A stretch of DNA of 64,000 nucleotides from Melitaea cinxia (lineage: Eukaryota; Arthropoda; Insecta; Lepidoptera; Nymphalidae): positions 1,751,501 through 1,815,500 of the forward strand of contig NC_059410.1 in NCBI RefSeq assembly GCF_905220565.1. The letters are read 5' to 3'. Made by a program: the position numbers and the translations under genes. Position 1 is the first letter of the stretch. Every line of letters starts with the position of its first letter. Positions 23,466 through 34,260 of this stretch are shown one piece after another. The notes beneath the pieces were generated by a model. That model worked only from the letters and a program-made list of their open reading frames with translations. It did not search any database and was not told the origin of the DNA.

Positions 23466-23656
23466 GGTCGATAAACAAGCGCACGGCTTACCCGATGGTA
23501 AGCGATTACCGTAGCTTACAGAAGCCTGCAATGCTAAAAGCATCGCAAGCGCGTTGCCACTACTCAAAATCCTCTCAGGAGCTCTGGTCACCTTACTTAC
23601 AACAGGAACCCAACACTGCTTGAAAGCAGTATTATTTGGCTGTTATCTTCTGTAAG
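23466..23656 (+). mobile_element. repeat B, 5' two-thirds
   Basis: Begins gtcgataaacaagcgcac and runs to tatcttctgtaag, where a SINE A copy begins immediately. The distal B segment is missing. Confidence 0.8.
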
Positions 23657-23968
23657 ACGCCGCGTTGGCGCAACGGTTACAGCCATGGATTGTACCTGTT
23701 GCATTGGCGGTTGCGGGTTCGATCCCCGCACATGACAAACATTTGTATTGGCGATACAGGTGTTTGCCGTGGTCTGGGTGTTTGTGCAGTCCTTGTGGGT
23801 CTCCCCACCGTGCCTCGGAGAGCACGTTGAGCCGTCGGTCCCGGTTGCTATCATACCCATAACCCTGATAGCGATCGTTACTTGTAGTAGGGAATATATC
23901 CGCCAACCCGCATTGGAGCAGCGTGGTGGAGGCCTATGCCCAGTAGTGGGATATTACAGGCTGAAGCG
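23657..23968 (+). mobile_element. tRNA-derived SINE, family A, nearly full length
   Basis: Head acgccgcgttggcgcaacgg, box B gggttcgatccccg, body acaaacatttgtattggcg, and 3' end gggatattacaggctgaagcg. It lacks the short region that normally precedes ggcctatgcc. All six reading frames stay open for 60-90 codons here; these are SINE artefacts. Confidence 0.9.
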
Positions 23969-24392
23969 GATGTGGAAATAATAAATATAATATGCTAAGT
24001 AAAACCTACTTAGTAAAAAAATATAATTAATTTAAAAACGTTACAAAAGGCATATGAAATATGTATTTATCAATTAAAACATATAACCACCTGAATGGAC
24101 ATTTATAATCTTTTTAATGACTAAAGTTGACAGCATTATTTGTCGAATTTATTGTTGTAATTAAATTTATAACAAATAAACGGTACCGTGTGGTACCACT
24201 AATCTATTATTTCAAAATTCATTACTTGACAAATGATCTTGTATAGAAATGTCAAAAAGCTATCATTCGTTTCTTCATTATTTAAGCAATACAAAAGTTT
24301 TCTAATCTGCTATCAAATATTTATGGTTATGAATTAAAGAAAATTATTTGCTTTAAATGGAAATGTTAATATTCGTCCCGTAATTTCTAATT
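23969..24392. other. no gene recognised
   Basis: AT-rich spacer with nothing recognisable. Confidence 0.5.
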
Positions 24393-24452
24393 GAGGTAGG
24401 GCCCAGCAGGTATATCCTGCTCAAAATCGAAATGGAGCAGCCCGACTGGGGA
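24393..24452 (-). mobile_element. repeat B, 3'-end fragment
   Basis: Plus strand gaggtagggcccagcagg, atatcctgctcaaaatcg and gagcagcccgactgggga are the reversed distal end of B. Confidence 0.75.
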
Positions 24453-24475
24453 TGTTTTTTTTTTAACGTCACTAG

Positions 24476-24630
24476 GTCGGTAAACAAGCGTACGGTTCAC
24501 CTGATGGTAATCGATTACCGTTGTTTATAGACGCCTGCAACACCAGAAGCATCGCAAGCACGTTGCCGACCCAATCCCCAATCCAACAGGAACACAATAC
24601 TGCTTGAAAACAGTATTTATTTTGCTGTAT
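24476..24630 (+). mobile_element. repeat B, 5' half
   Basis: Starts ggtcggtaaacaagcgtacg and ends near tgcttgaaaacagtattt. It forms an inverted pair with the next copy (24661-24835). Confidence 0.8.
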
Positions 24631-24660
24631 GGTGTATTATAGATGTTTAAAGAACATCTC

Positions 24661-24835
24661 AACTAAATAGTACTGCTTTCAAGCAATGTTGTGTTACTGC
24701 GGAAAGTAACGTCGCCAGAACTCCTGGAGAAGGTCTGGGGAAGGTTCGGTACCGCGTATGCTTCTGGTGTTGCAGGCGTGCTGCGATAATCGCTTACGTG
24801 AGGAGTAGGTGGGTCGTGTGCTTCTTGCCGACCTG
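24661..24835 (-). mobile_element. repeat B, inverted partner
   Basis: Plus strand: actgctttcaagcaatgttg, gctcctggag-like agaactcctggagaagg, then tgcttctggtgttgcaggcg and the family start in reverse (cttgccgacct). Together with 24476-24630 it could form a long imperfect hairpin. Confidence 0.75.
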
Positions 24836-24868
24836 GGTGTATAAAGATTTTTTTTTTGTGTTCGTAAA

Positions 24869-24932
24869 GTGAGTAAGCTGGCCAGAGCTCCAGAAAAGGA
24901 TGGGGGGGGGGGGGGTAGAGCTAGCAACACAT
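24869..24932 (-). mobile_element. repeat B, internal fragment with G14 run
   Basis: gtgagtaagctggccagagctcc is the B middle in reverse. It is followed by an uninterrupted run of 14 G at 24902-24915 and then tagagctagcaacac. Confidence 0.65.
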
Positions 24933-25037
24933 TAGCTTGATTTGCATTTTGATCCTGACATTACAGACGTCCATAGGATACGGTGTCCGCCAACCATAAG
25001 GCAAACTGCAGGCTTGTTTGCTACCATAGTGACAAAA

Positions 25038-25206
25038 ACAAGTGTGCTTTAGACCACACGACTGAAGTAAACAGTAATATACGAAACGTAACTCTCTCTC
25101 TTTCTATCCTCACCAACTTATATCTCCTTATCAATTTCCGTTCGCCTCACCCGGTCACACTTATCGTAACGCTCTCGTCAAGCTTGCGTTTAGAAGTTAT
25201 ACTTGA
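25038..25206 (-). repeat. repeat D
   Basis: Plus strand tgctttagaccacacgactg starts the reversed element. A (ct)n-rich segment, then tcgcctcacccggtcacact and cgtaacgctctcgtcaag follow. Confidence 0.75.
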
Positions 25207-25730
25207 ATAAAATAAAAAAATCACAATATTAGTATAAAAGAACGATGCGTGACTTAAAGCAGGTTTTAATGTATGATAATATAATTATCACTGTTTGTTC
25301 GTCGAATTGTATCTGTACGTGACTTTTATGTAAATATAAATAATTGATTACAGTTTTTGCGGCTAAAGTTCATAATAACATTATGTATATCGAGTCATTT
25401 TCCTTAAGTACGATCTTTTATTGATTAAAAAGTTTCTGATCATTTAACGATAGGCATGCATGATACGTTTTTAAAATATGCTTAAAATATTAAAATAAAA
25501 TTATATTAATTGAATTTTATTGTCCTATTGAAGTAAAAAAGTGAAATATAAACAGAAGAAAGTCATTTAATATCTTTTTTAAACCAAATTCTTATAATAT
25601 ATCTATTTTAATGTTTAATTTTTTTTAATTGAAACATCGCTCATTGCTACATAATCGGTTATATAATCTTTTCGTTAATTAATTCACAGAATTGATATTT
25701 ATATTTTAATACGTGATAATTTTTATTATG
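25207..25730. other. no gene recognised
   Basis: Highly AT-rich, no family or coding signal. Confidence 0.5.
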
Positions 25731-25934
25731 TCAACTTCTATTCAACTAGTTTTATGGATAGAATGAGCTTGCCATATCAGATTTTTGATTCGATTGACTG
25801 CGTCTTCAAAACATTACACTTTGAAAATAATTTCAACTTCTATTCAACTAGTTTTATTGATAGAGTGGGCTCGCCATATCAGATTTTTGATTCGATTGAC
25901 TGCGTCTTCAAAATATTACACTTTGAAAATAATT
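25731..25934. repeat. 102-bp tandem duplication (two copies)
   Basis: Copy 1 is 25731-25832 and copy 2 is 25833-25934. Both run from tcaacttctattcaactag to cactttgaaaataatt, with only a handful of differences. The unit is a multiple of three, which is why an open frame (25754-26002) spans both. The encoded peptide has no recognised domain. Confidence 0.9.
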
Positions 25935-26017
25935 ACACGAATTTCTTTTTACTAAGCAAACTTATGAACTATAGAACAAAAGCTAAAAAAAATATACACT
26001 AGAGAATATTAGAACTA

Positions 26018-26255
26018 ATAAATAAATAAAATAAAATAAAAAAGCCTTTATTTGACCATGCTATAGTACAAAAGAAACTATTATTAATATATTATTATAA
26101 AGTTTTACTAGTTGCTTATAATTAATTACTTTAACTTATACTAAATTACTTAAGTTAAACAAGGTCCCCAGGTTGGGTAAAGGCCTCCTCCAATGATGCC
26201 CACCTCTCTCTGTCCTGTGCTATTAGCCACCACTTTGGGCCAGCAACTTTTTTTA
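26018..26255 (-). mobile_element. LINE-like 3' end
   Basis: Plus strand starts with an A/T tail (aataaataaaataaaataaa) followed by aagcctttatttgaccatgc. Farther in are ggtccccaggttgggtaaag and cctctctctgtcctgtgc. This is the layout of a reversed, 5'-truncated retrotransposon with its tail at 26018. Confidence 0.6.
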
Positions 26256-26316
26256 TTTTATATTAGAACTAGGGCTATAATATTGTCGAAAATACAAATT
26301 ATTTATTGTAAAAAAA

Positions 26317-26880
26317 AGTATGCTTTAGACCACACGACTGCATTAAATGTGACTTCGCTTCAGCCTGTAATATCCTACTGGGCATAGGCCTCTTTCCCTA
26401 TGTAGAGAAGGATCAGAGCATAATCCACCACGCTGCTCCAATGCGGGTTGGAGGATATATCCCTTACTATGAGTAATGATCGCTATCAGGTGTACATGAT
26501 AACAACCGGGACCGACAGCTTAAAGTGCTCTCCGAGGCACGGTGGGGATACCCACAAGGACTGCACAAACACCCAGACCACGGCAAACACTTGTATGGCC
26601 AATACAAATGTTTGTCATGTGCGGAGATCGAACCCGCAACCGCCAGCGCAACAGGTACAATCCATGGCTGTGACCTCTGCGCCAACGCGGCGTCAACAAC
26701 GGCGTCGACACTGTGACAGATATACTAAACGTGACTGCCTTTGAGAGGAAGAAAGAAAGAAAATGTGTGCTTGCACTTCTCTCTCTTCCTCCGTTAGCCT
26801 CACCCGATCACACTTTTCGTAACGCTGTCGTCACACATTCACCAGCTTACTCCCCAAGTCAAGTCTACGTAAAGAAGGTT
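26317..26880 (-). repeat. repeat D, split by a nested SINE A
   Basis: The D start (tgctttagaccacacgactg) is at 26322-26341. The remainder (ctctctcttcctccgttagc, tcacccgatcacacttttcg, gcttactccccaagtcaag) resumes after the SINE, at about 26765-26880. Confidence 0.75.
26356..26694 (-). mobile_element. tRNA-derived SINE, family A, nested in D
   Basis: Full-length minus-strand copy from cgcttcagcctgtaatatcc to gcgccaacgcggcgtc. Box B is gggttcgatctc. The flanking aaatgtgact / aaacgtgact could be remnants of the target duplication, but they are not directly adjacent on the right. Confidence 0.9.
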
Positions 26881-27135
26881 TCTTCAAAAAATTTCGCGTT
26901 ATCGTATGATGAATGGAATACTTTAAACCTTGTCTACGTGACAGACAACGAGACGCCAGAACAATCGATACGAGTGCATAGATAAATGAGACATATGAGG
27001 CTCATGATATTATGTCATTTGTGGACGTTAACCTATAATTATGTGTCATTTATTTACAAAGGTTACTTTTGTGTTTCGTTGTATAAATAAAAATAACACG
27101 TATATATGACACAAATAAATAAAGTTCATATAGGA

Positions 27136-27368
27136 CTAGCGACCCGCCCTGGCTTCGCACGGGTGATCCTGATACTTAATATAAAATGAAAATAATAAAT
27201 GTGTTTTTACGACATCACATTAGAAACCTCTAAAACTATCAGTATTTCTCTACTATGTTATGCGTGTGTTATGCTTAGAAACCTTAATCTGGAATCGCTC
27301 TATTTACTAAAGAAAACCGCATCAAAATCCGACAGCGGGAAACGACTTTGTTTTAAACTATGTAGTGA
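27136..27368 (-). mobile_element. Helitron-like element
   Basis: Plus strand begins CTAG after A (CTAGcgacccgccctggctt) and ends atgtagtGA before T, the reversed TC...CTAG signature. Internal gacagcgggaaacgactttg lies near the far end. The open frame at 27199-27390 falls inside the element. Confidence 0.75.
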
Positions 27369-27861
27369 TAGGGGTCAAAGAGTACAATAATGTTAAAAAT
27401 TATACACTTGACCCCTCTATGTAAAGTATAAGATATTATAAGCTCAATAAATCAATTAACAATCATTTATGATTATGATATAACTAACATATGATATATT
27501 ATTATTATTATTACAATACTCGTCAGTATAATAATATGTTTATAGTCATAACCTTCTTTGACTATTCTGTAGTCGGTTAAAATGGCTCCTCGAACATGGA
27601 TCAAGCACACAATAAGCGGTGTAACTCGCGTTCAGCGCTAATTTGACAAGAGACATTCTACGACAGGCGCTCTGGATGCCTCAGAGTAGCTTTACACAGA
27701 GACGCTTGGGATTAGTAAATAAGAAAATACTGAATAAATTGTATGAATGTAGTTTTTATTTAAAGTTAAAGTAAACTTGTCTTGTATATTAGAATAGAAT
27801 TTAATTTATTCATTATTTGAGTGTTTTTCTACTACATTTTTGCTTGCGTGTGTCTTTTTCT
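27369..27861. other. no gene recognised
   Basis: AT-rich spacer, nothing recognisable. Confidence 0.45.
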
Positions 27862-28203
27862 CGACTTCAAGAAAAGGAGGTTCTCAATTCGATTGTATTG
27901 TTAAAGTAAAACTTCTTTACGCACGCTTGACTTGGGGAGCAAGCTGGGGAATGCGTGACGAGAGCGTTGCGAAAAGTGTGATCGGGCGAGGCGAACGGAA
28001 GTTGAGAGGGAGGTACAAGTTAGTGAAGATAGAAAGAGTGTTACGTTTTGTAAGTTTTACTACAGTCGTGTGGTCAAAGCACACCCGTTTTTTTTTAAAT
28101 GTGTTAGGTACCTCAGAACTCCTTACTGGAAAGACCGATTTCGACATTTTTTTAAAATCAAATAGTGGTACTTGTCATATGGTTCCATGCTCGCTCTCAT
28201 ATA
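27862..28203 (+). repeat. repeat C first unit, split by repeat D
   Basis: Left piece: cgacttcaagaaaaggagg and ttctcaattcgattgtatt. Right piece from about 28105: tacctcagaactccttactgg, aagaccgatttcgacat and aaaatcaaatagtggta. The intervening 27905-28095 is repeat D, so D inserted into C. Confidence 0.75.
27905..28095 (+). repeat. repeat D, nested in C
   Basis: Complete-looking D: acgcacgcttgacttgggga, gtgtgatcgggcgaggcg, gttgagagggaggtac, and end gttttactacagtcgtgtgg. The long open frame 27840-28280 only strings together C, D and B repeat sequence. Confidence 0.8.
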
Positions 28204-28210
28204 GAAAAAA

Positions 28211-28452
28211 ATCTGCTCAAAAAATGGAAGAGCCCGACTGGGGTAGGACTTCGACTTTACAGAAGATCATAGTTAAATAGTACTGCTCCTAAGCAGTGTT
28301 GTGTTCCTGTCGGTGAGTAATGTGATCAGAGCTCCTGGGGGGGAATCGGGAATGGGCTCAGCAACGCACTTGCGATGTTTCTGGTGTTGCAGACGTCTAT
28401 AAGCAACGGCATTCGCTTACCATCAAGAGAGCCGTACGCTTACTTGCCGAAC
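28211..28452 (-). mobile_element. repeat B, reversed
   Basis: Plus strand: gcccgactggggtaggact, tactgctcctaagcagtgtt, ttctggtgttgcagacgtc, and the family start reversed (gtacgcttacttgccgaac). It abuts repeat C. Confidence 0.8.
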
Positions 28453-28769
28453 AAGATAAAAAAAAATATCAAAAATTTTTATAAATATAAAGATATACTG
28501 CAAATAAAAAAATGCGACTAACCGCGTAACAACTGAGTATAAATACTTAAAATTAGAATTACTTAAAATTTTAATGTCTCTGTAAATTTATTATTCTCTG
28601 TACGAGCGATGCTTCTCGAAGTATCGGTAGTTCAATATCGGATTAGTCAAATTATATTCCCTTGTGACACGAAACCGTCAGACATGCAGTGTTCTAACAT
28701 AAATATATTGTTAGTTAGACGTACTGTTAAAAAAAATAATTTGTCTCTTAATCATGGATTTGAAAGAAT

Positions 28770-29122
28770 CGCTTCAGCCTGTAATATCTCACTGCCGAGC
28801 ATGACCTCTTTCCCCATGTACGAGAGAGATCAGAGCTTAATCCACTGCTCCAATGCGATTTGATTCTGTACTATGAAGAACGATCGCTATCAAGTGTACA
28901 TGATTACAACTATGACCGACGCCTTAAAATGCTCTCCGAGGAACAGTGGAAGGCCTCACAAGGACTTTACAAACACCCAGACCACGGCAAACATCTGTCT
29001 AGCTAATACAAATGTTTGTCATCGGCGGGGACCGAACCCGCAACCGCCAGTGCAACAGCCACAAACCAGTGTGCTGCCAATATGCTGTGACCGTTTCGCC
29101 AACGTGTTGTCTTACGCCGATC
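28770..29122 (-). mobile_element. SINE family A with 10-bp target duplication
   Basis: Minus-strand copy from cgcttcagcctgtaatatc to the head (cgtttcgccaacgtgttgtc). It is flanked by the perfect direct repeat ttgaaagaat at 28760-28769 and 29123-29132. Confidence 0.9.
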
Positions 29123-29132
29123 TTGAAAGAAT

Positions 29133-29642
29133 ATAGGATATGAAATATCATACTGGAATTCCTAACACAGCAGTAACTCAAATACTAGGACCCAGGATAC
29201 TAGCCCCAAAATTACTTATATCGTTATTTCACCCACTTCATTTATTTTAAAACATTTAATACGTTAGACATCTCGTGTATTTAAGGGAATAGTTTTTTAC
29301 TGTAAAAATTAGCTTACGTAGTATTTAATTGAAACGGAAATGACAAATATCAGACATAATATTAAGTTTTACCAACGTTATTTTTTGTTTTTGGCTTCTT
29401 CTGGGCGAACTCGCTCCATCTTCGACCTCGTCTGTGCTCTAGAGCTAGACTGAGGTTAAGAGTAAGCCCATATCGTAATAAAAAAAAAAAAAAGTTATAG
29501 GCTATAAAACATCACGAGTTGACGTATCGAGCGAGAGAATAAAAGGAATATAAACCAGTCTGAGACATGTTTATTCAAGAAAAATTGCACAGAGTGTCTT
29601 ATAAAAATCATATCTAAAAGGAGGCTTCATATACACACTTAA
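29133..29642. other. no gene recognised
   Basis: AT-rich with a poly-A run near 29480. No coding signal. Confidence 0.45.
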
Positions 29643-29841
29643 TCTTAATATATATAAATCTCGTGTCACAATGTTTGTCCTCAATGGACTCCTAAACTAC
29701 TTAACCGATTTTAGTCAAATTTGCACACCGTGTGCAGTTTGATCCAACTTAAAAGATAGGCTATATTTTATTTTGATATATTATGTTATTATTATATTTC
29801 AGAAAGAAATAAGGTGATACGAAGTTCGCCAGGTCAGCTAG
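29643..29841 (+). mobile_element. Helitron-like non-autonomous element (recent copy)
   Basis: TC start after A (29642), CTAG end at 29838-29841 before T. Near-identical to 1560-1759, which shows that this subfamily moved recently. Confidence 0.88.
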
Positions 29842-30958
29842 TACGCCTATAATTAATATTTTTTATCTTTCTTTTCTTTGTGTACTTTTTAATCTGTGTG
29901 CAATCTGGGTTCAATGTAATTAGCATTGCCGCTAAGACTCACTCCGTTATTATGCACTTGTTAACGATTTTATCTTAGTTTCAATCTGAAATTCGAAACT
30001 ATAGACTTACTAAGAAAAAATTCTAACTTTAAACACTCCCTTAGGTTTTGTTTCATCTCAGCTGATGAACTACGATTTTTAATTTAATAGGTTACGAATA
30101 TATTATATATATATAACTCAAATCGAATTGAATATATGTGATACTTTTTTTACGCCTATGTGACTACAATCTTTATTTTAAATTAAAAAAATGTATTTCG
30201 TTATTAAATAAAATGTTTATTTTGTGCATATATATTATATAATTATTAATTCGTGATGGTAGTAGTATTAGTATAAAAATAGTAGATACAGTTTTTAGTT
30301 ACTATTTAAAATATATTTTTAAAAAATACCAAAATAAAACTTTCATTTAAATTTCAATTAACATTATATTACTACAGCAATTTCTCAATTTTCCACTCGT
30401 AATTCATTTCTCGAGCCATAATAACTTGTGATTAATAACTATAATCAAACGGCTCAATCTCTTTAATGAATTGACACCCAGAAAGGTAATTTATTTAGAG
30501 ATCCGTGCTTCAGAATTGATATTTTGTTTATCTTTCTGACGTTTTTCTGAATTAAGATGTCATCTTTTAGAAATTATATAAAAATTGCTAAAAAAAAATA
30601 ATTAAATCTTATTAATATTCATAGTCTAGTCCATAGTCTTGCTAAAATCTATTTTGTTACCATGGCTCGGAAATTTATTGTATAATATTTATGGCTTGAT
30701 GTAAATTTAACAAAATTTAATGCAAAATTTAAGAATTTCAATTAGATGTTTGGAAATAAAATGCTGTAGATCGGCTTTTGATGGTAATGGTATGGTTTGA
30801 AAAGCTATAACGATATCTGATTACGTAGTCTAATAAAATTACAAGTATTTCGAAAAACAGGAAAAAGTTATAGGAAAACAGCAACAGAAGCTATCAACTG
30901 TCAGAAAATTAAAAAAAAATGAAAGAATTTAAAATATTTCACTATTTATTCCTCTTTT
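29842..30958. other. no gene recognised
   Basis: AT-rich, no family or coding region supported. Confidence 0.5.
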
Positions 30959-31402
30959 TTTACCGACTTCCGAAAAAGAAGGAGGTTCTCCATTCGACTG
31001 CAGTTACTTCAGAACTTTTGACTGGGTGGACCGATTTCAACATTTTTTTTTAATCGAAAGATGGTGTGTTTCATTTGGTCCCGTTTAAATTTATTTGAGA
31101 TCTAACAACTACTTTTCCAGCTATCTAATAATACGTTTAATTGACTATTTTTTCGTCGACCTACGTGGTATTCTACCGCATAATTTTTTACTGGGTGTAC
31201 CGATGTTGATGATTTTTAATTTAATCGAAAGCTGATGTTTATCATGTGATCACATTTAAGTTTCATTGAGATCTAATTACAACTTTTTGAGTAATCTTTG
31301 ATAACGCGTATTTACTTGACTATTTTCTACTATATACTACTATTGTCTACCTACGTTGTATTACTAGTCGATATAATTGAAGTCGGTTTTTTTTCGTTTA
31401 CG
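30959..31402 (+). repeat. repeat C, most complete copy (two units)
   Basis: Begins ttaccgacttccgaaaaaga, then aggaggttctccattcgac. Unit 1 spans to about 31190 and unit 2 follows. Each contains (in order) actgggtg, accgat..tga/tca, a T run with taatcgaaag, a cattt-rich part, and tcgacctacgt-/tctacctacgt-type ends. It closes with gaagtcggttttttttcg. The two units are clearly related to each other. Confidence 0.75.
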
Positions 31403-31825
31403 AGAAATCTATTTTTATTAAAAAAAAAATACGAATTAGTTGAAATTCGACTTTTTCAATCAGATTTTACGTGAACCAACATCTCAAGAGGCCAAAAATA
31501 TGCAAGAAATATATATTTAGTAGTATTTACATCTAGTAAAAATTTAATATTACAATTTAATTCATTTAAAAATGTTCGTGATTGTTTATATACATAAGCT
31601 TAGTATAGGCATATTACGTAGATATGCAGAAAAAAATCCTTAAATAAGGAAAAAAACGTACGGAACTAAACTAAGAGAATTCGTGTCACAATTGATGATC
31701 TTTTCAAAAGATAACACCGTAAAGTGACGTAATTATCTCTTTGTGTGGATTAATGAGCTTAATTCGCACCTTATACGGTCATCAGAAACTTATCCTGTCA
31801 CACGAGCGGAGATGGTTTTATTGCT
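31403..31825. other. no gene recognised
   Basis: AT-rich spacer between two C copies. Confidence 0.45.
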
Positions 31826-32440
31826 TTTTAACCGACTTTAAATGCGGGTGACGCCATGTTGGCGCGACGGTCACAACCATGGATTCTGCCGGTTACACTG
31901 GCGGTTGTGGGTTCGATCCCCGCACATGACAAACATTTGTATTGGCCATACAGATATTTGCCGTGGTCTGGGTGTTTGTGCAGTCCTTGTGGGTATCCCC
32001 ACCGTGCCTCGGAGAGCACGTTAAGCTGTTGGTCCCGGTTGTTATCATGTACACCTGATAGCGATCGTTACTCATAGTAGGGAATATATCCGCCAACCCG
32101 CATTGGAGCAGCGTGGTGGATCGATCCTTCTCCTACATGGGGAAAGAGGCCTATGCCCAGTAGTGAGATATTACAGGCTGAAGCGTAAATGCGGTCTTAT
32201 TTTAGTTATTTTTGACCGAATTAAATAAAGAAGGTTCTCAAGTCAACTGTAATATTTTCAATAGTGTTACATACATAACTTTTTATTGGATACCAATTTT
32301 CATCATTCTTTCTTTAAGTGAAAGTCTTGTCGTGTTGATTGAGATCTGACAAGTATTTTTTTTTTAGTTATTTCTTATAATGCGTATTCATTATTCTAGC
32401 GACTACGTTGCAAACACAATAATTTGTTTTATGAGTGAAG
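31826..32440 (+). repeat. repeat C, split by a nested SINE A
   Basis: ttttaaccgactttaaatgc at the left and gaccgaattaaataaagaag followed by gttctcaagtcaactgtaat at the right are C sequence. The SINE and its target duplication separate them. Confidence 0.7.
31848..32185 (+). mobile_element. SINE family A with 9-bp target duplication, nested in C
   Basis: Full-length copy, head gccatgttggcgcgacgg, box B gggttcgatccccg, end attacaggctgaagcg. taaatgcgg is duplicated at 31839-31847 and 32186-32194. Confidence 0.92.
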
Positions 32441-33078
32441 TACATGTGCCTTAAACATTTTTCTACTGAGATTTTTTGTTAATTAATTAATTATTTAGCG
32501 CCTCAATTACAAGAACTTTTTACACTCAAATGGTTCCTGGAGTGAGAATCTTGTGATGAAGAATATAAAAAACACTCAAAAAAAAAACAATCAAAGCTTC
32601 AGAAGTCTTCACTAGTTCAACGGTTTGTATTACCCACACATACATTAATCGCAAGCAAGGATTGAACTCAGATCTGCAAGTCTGAGTATCAATTATTGAC
32701 TTATCACCACCATTGTGGCAGAATATTATTAAATTGGAAATAATATACAAAAAAATAATAGCAAAAAAATAAAAAATAAACAGAAGATCAAAGAAAAAAA
32801 ATCATTTTGATACGGACTGAAGGAAATTTTTAATTAACTGTCCCACGAAAAAACATTTAAGCTTAAAAAACAAATAAATTTGATAATAATTAAAACATTC
32901 ATTAAATAATAACGGTATGTTCACAATAACTTTTTTAATTAAAAATTTACGCAAACATAATTTTCATTTCCTTAAAATTATTTCGTAATTGAAAAAAGAA
33001 GGCTCTATTATATTTTATTCATTACAGTTATTGTTTTCTAATGTTTACGCGAATTTTACTCATTATAATGAAACAATT
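32441..33078. other. no gene recognised
   Basis: AT-rich. A faint tRNA-like box B in reverse near 32655 (aaggattgaactcaga) may be an old SINE relic, too degraded to call. Confidence 0.4.
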
Positions 33079-33342
33079 GAGTAGGTCACAGCAGGAAATT
33101 TCCTGCTCAAAATATGGAACAGCCCGACTGGGGTAGTACCTCGACATTACAGAAGATCACAGCTAAATAACACTGTTTTCAAGCCGTGTTGTATTCTTGA
33201 TGGTGAGTAAGGTGAACAGAGCTCCTGGCCGGAATTGGGAATAGGGTTGGCAACGCACTTGCGACGCTTATGGTGTTGCAGACGTCTGTAAGCTACGGTA
33301 ATAATTTACTGTCAGGTGAGCTATACGCTTGTTTGCCACTCT
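33079..33342 (-). mobile_element. repeat B, nearly full length
   Basis: Plus strand from gagtaggtcacagcagga through cccgactggggtagtacctc and acgcttatggtgttgcag to acgcttgtttgccact. Only modestly diverged. Confidence 0.85.
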
Positions 33343-33361
33343 AGCAGAATAAAAAAAAATC

Positions 33362-33460
33362 GAATTTTATCCTCCCTTGACCATAGTTGCTGTAAAGTAT
33401 GCGAAACGTCGGGCTTTTAAAAACTTATTAAACCAGGATAAAATCCGAAAAAGTTGTTCT
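33362..33460 (-). repeat. dispersed repeat K
   Basis: Reversed copy of 5510-5607: gaccatagttgctgtaaagt followed by atgcgaaacgtcggg, then aaaccaggataaaatcc. Confidence 0.6.
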
Positions 33461-33619
33461 ATTTTCTATGCCAGTTGTTGATTCTTGTCTATATATATTT
33501 TAATCTGCGCCTATCAGCTGTAAACTGACTTCGTTAGTCCGAAATTTTGTATGTATTATAGTCATATATGCCATTTCATAAAAATTATAAAGATGACAAA
33601 TAAAGAAAAGTATATCCAA

Positions 33620-33945
33620 CGCTTCAGCCTGTAATATTCCACTGCGTATATGCTTCTTTATCCATGTAGAAGAAGGAAGCTTATTCACCACACTGCTCTA
33701 CTGCGGCGGATATACGAGTATTGCCTATTATGAGTAACGATCGCTATCAAGTGTACATGATAACAACCGGGACCGACAGCTTAACGTGCTCTCTGACGCA
33801 CGTTGAGGAGTCCCACAAGGACTAACAACAAGACCGGAAATGAATATTTGTATAAACACAAATATCCACTCCGAGCGGGAATCAAACCCGCGATCATCGG
33901 TGTTTAGGCACCGTCCACACAACATACTCACCAATACACCAGACC
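33620..33945 (-). mobile_element. SINE family A' (family A body with a different tRNA head)
   Basis: The 3' portion (cgcttcagcctgtaatattc ... taacgatcgctatcaag ... gcttaacgtgctctctgac) is family A. The head on the minus strand is instead a tRNA-like module with box A tggtgtattggtgag and box B cgggtttgattcccgc, followed by ggatatttgtgttt. The same head/body combination is present in the copy split at 46320-50335. Confidence 0.8.
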
Positions 33946-34039
33946 GTTCGTCGAATCCAATAGAAACCACTTATTTTTATGGACTGAGAAGTTGCCTTGT
34001 GTTATTCCAGGTTATATATTTTTTGTTGTAACCTCTTTT

Positions 34040-34260
34040 GTCATATTTCATCAAAATAACTTAACTCAAATAGGCTTCAAAAGCACTTTCGAATTATCAT
34101 TTTACAAATAAAAAATTTAAAAGTGATTATTATTCTTAAAAGTGGTGCTACCACCGATTCGGAATGTGGATTCTGCAGAAAAGAATCAGAAAGAAACTCC
34201 GCAGTTACTGTTTTAAAAATAATATATATACTGTGTTTTAGTACAAAATTAGTAATATCT
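34040..34260 (+). mobile_element. LINE-like repeat L2
   Basis: Carries the hallmark taccaccgattcggaatgtg and gattctgcag, followed by aactccgcagttac. Same block at 51935-52115 (minus) and 63545-63730 (plus). Probably the 3' portion of an old retrotransposon; the parent is not visible here. Confidence 0.65.

Noticed and set aside
23597..23981. Several overlapping open frames of 60-90 codons on both strands
   Set aside because: They coincide with a SINE A copy, and the same peptides appear at every other SINE A copy (26356, 31848, 39904, 45021, 52516, 62191). They are translations of a non-coding repeat.
24476..24835. Terminal inverted repeats of a DNA transposon
   Set aside because: The arms are two separate copies of the dispersed repeat B in opposite orientation, which occurs singly elsewhere.
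27840..28280. 146-codon open frame
   Set aside because: Spans the junctions of repeats C, D and B, each found elsewhere without this frame.
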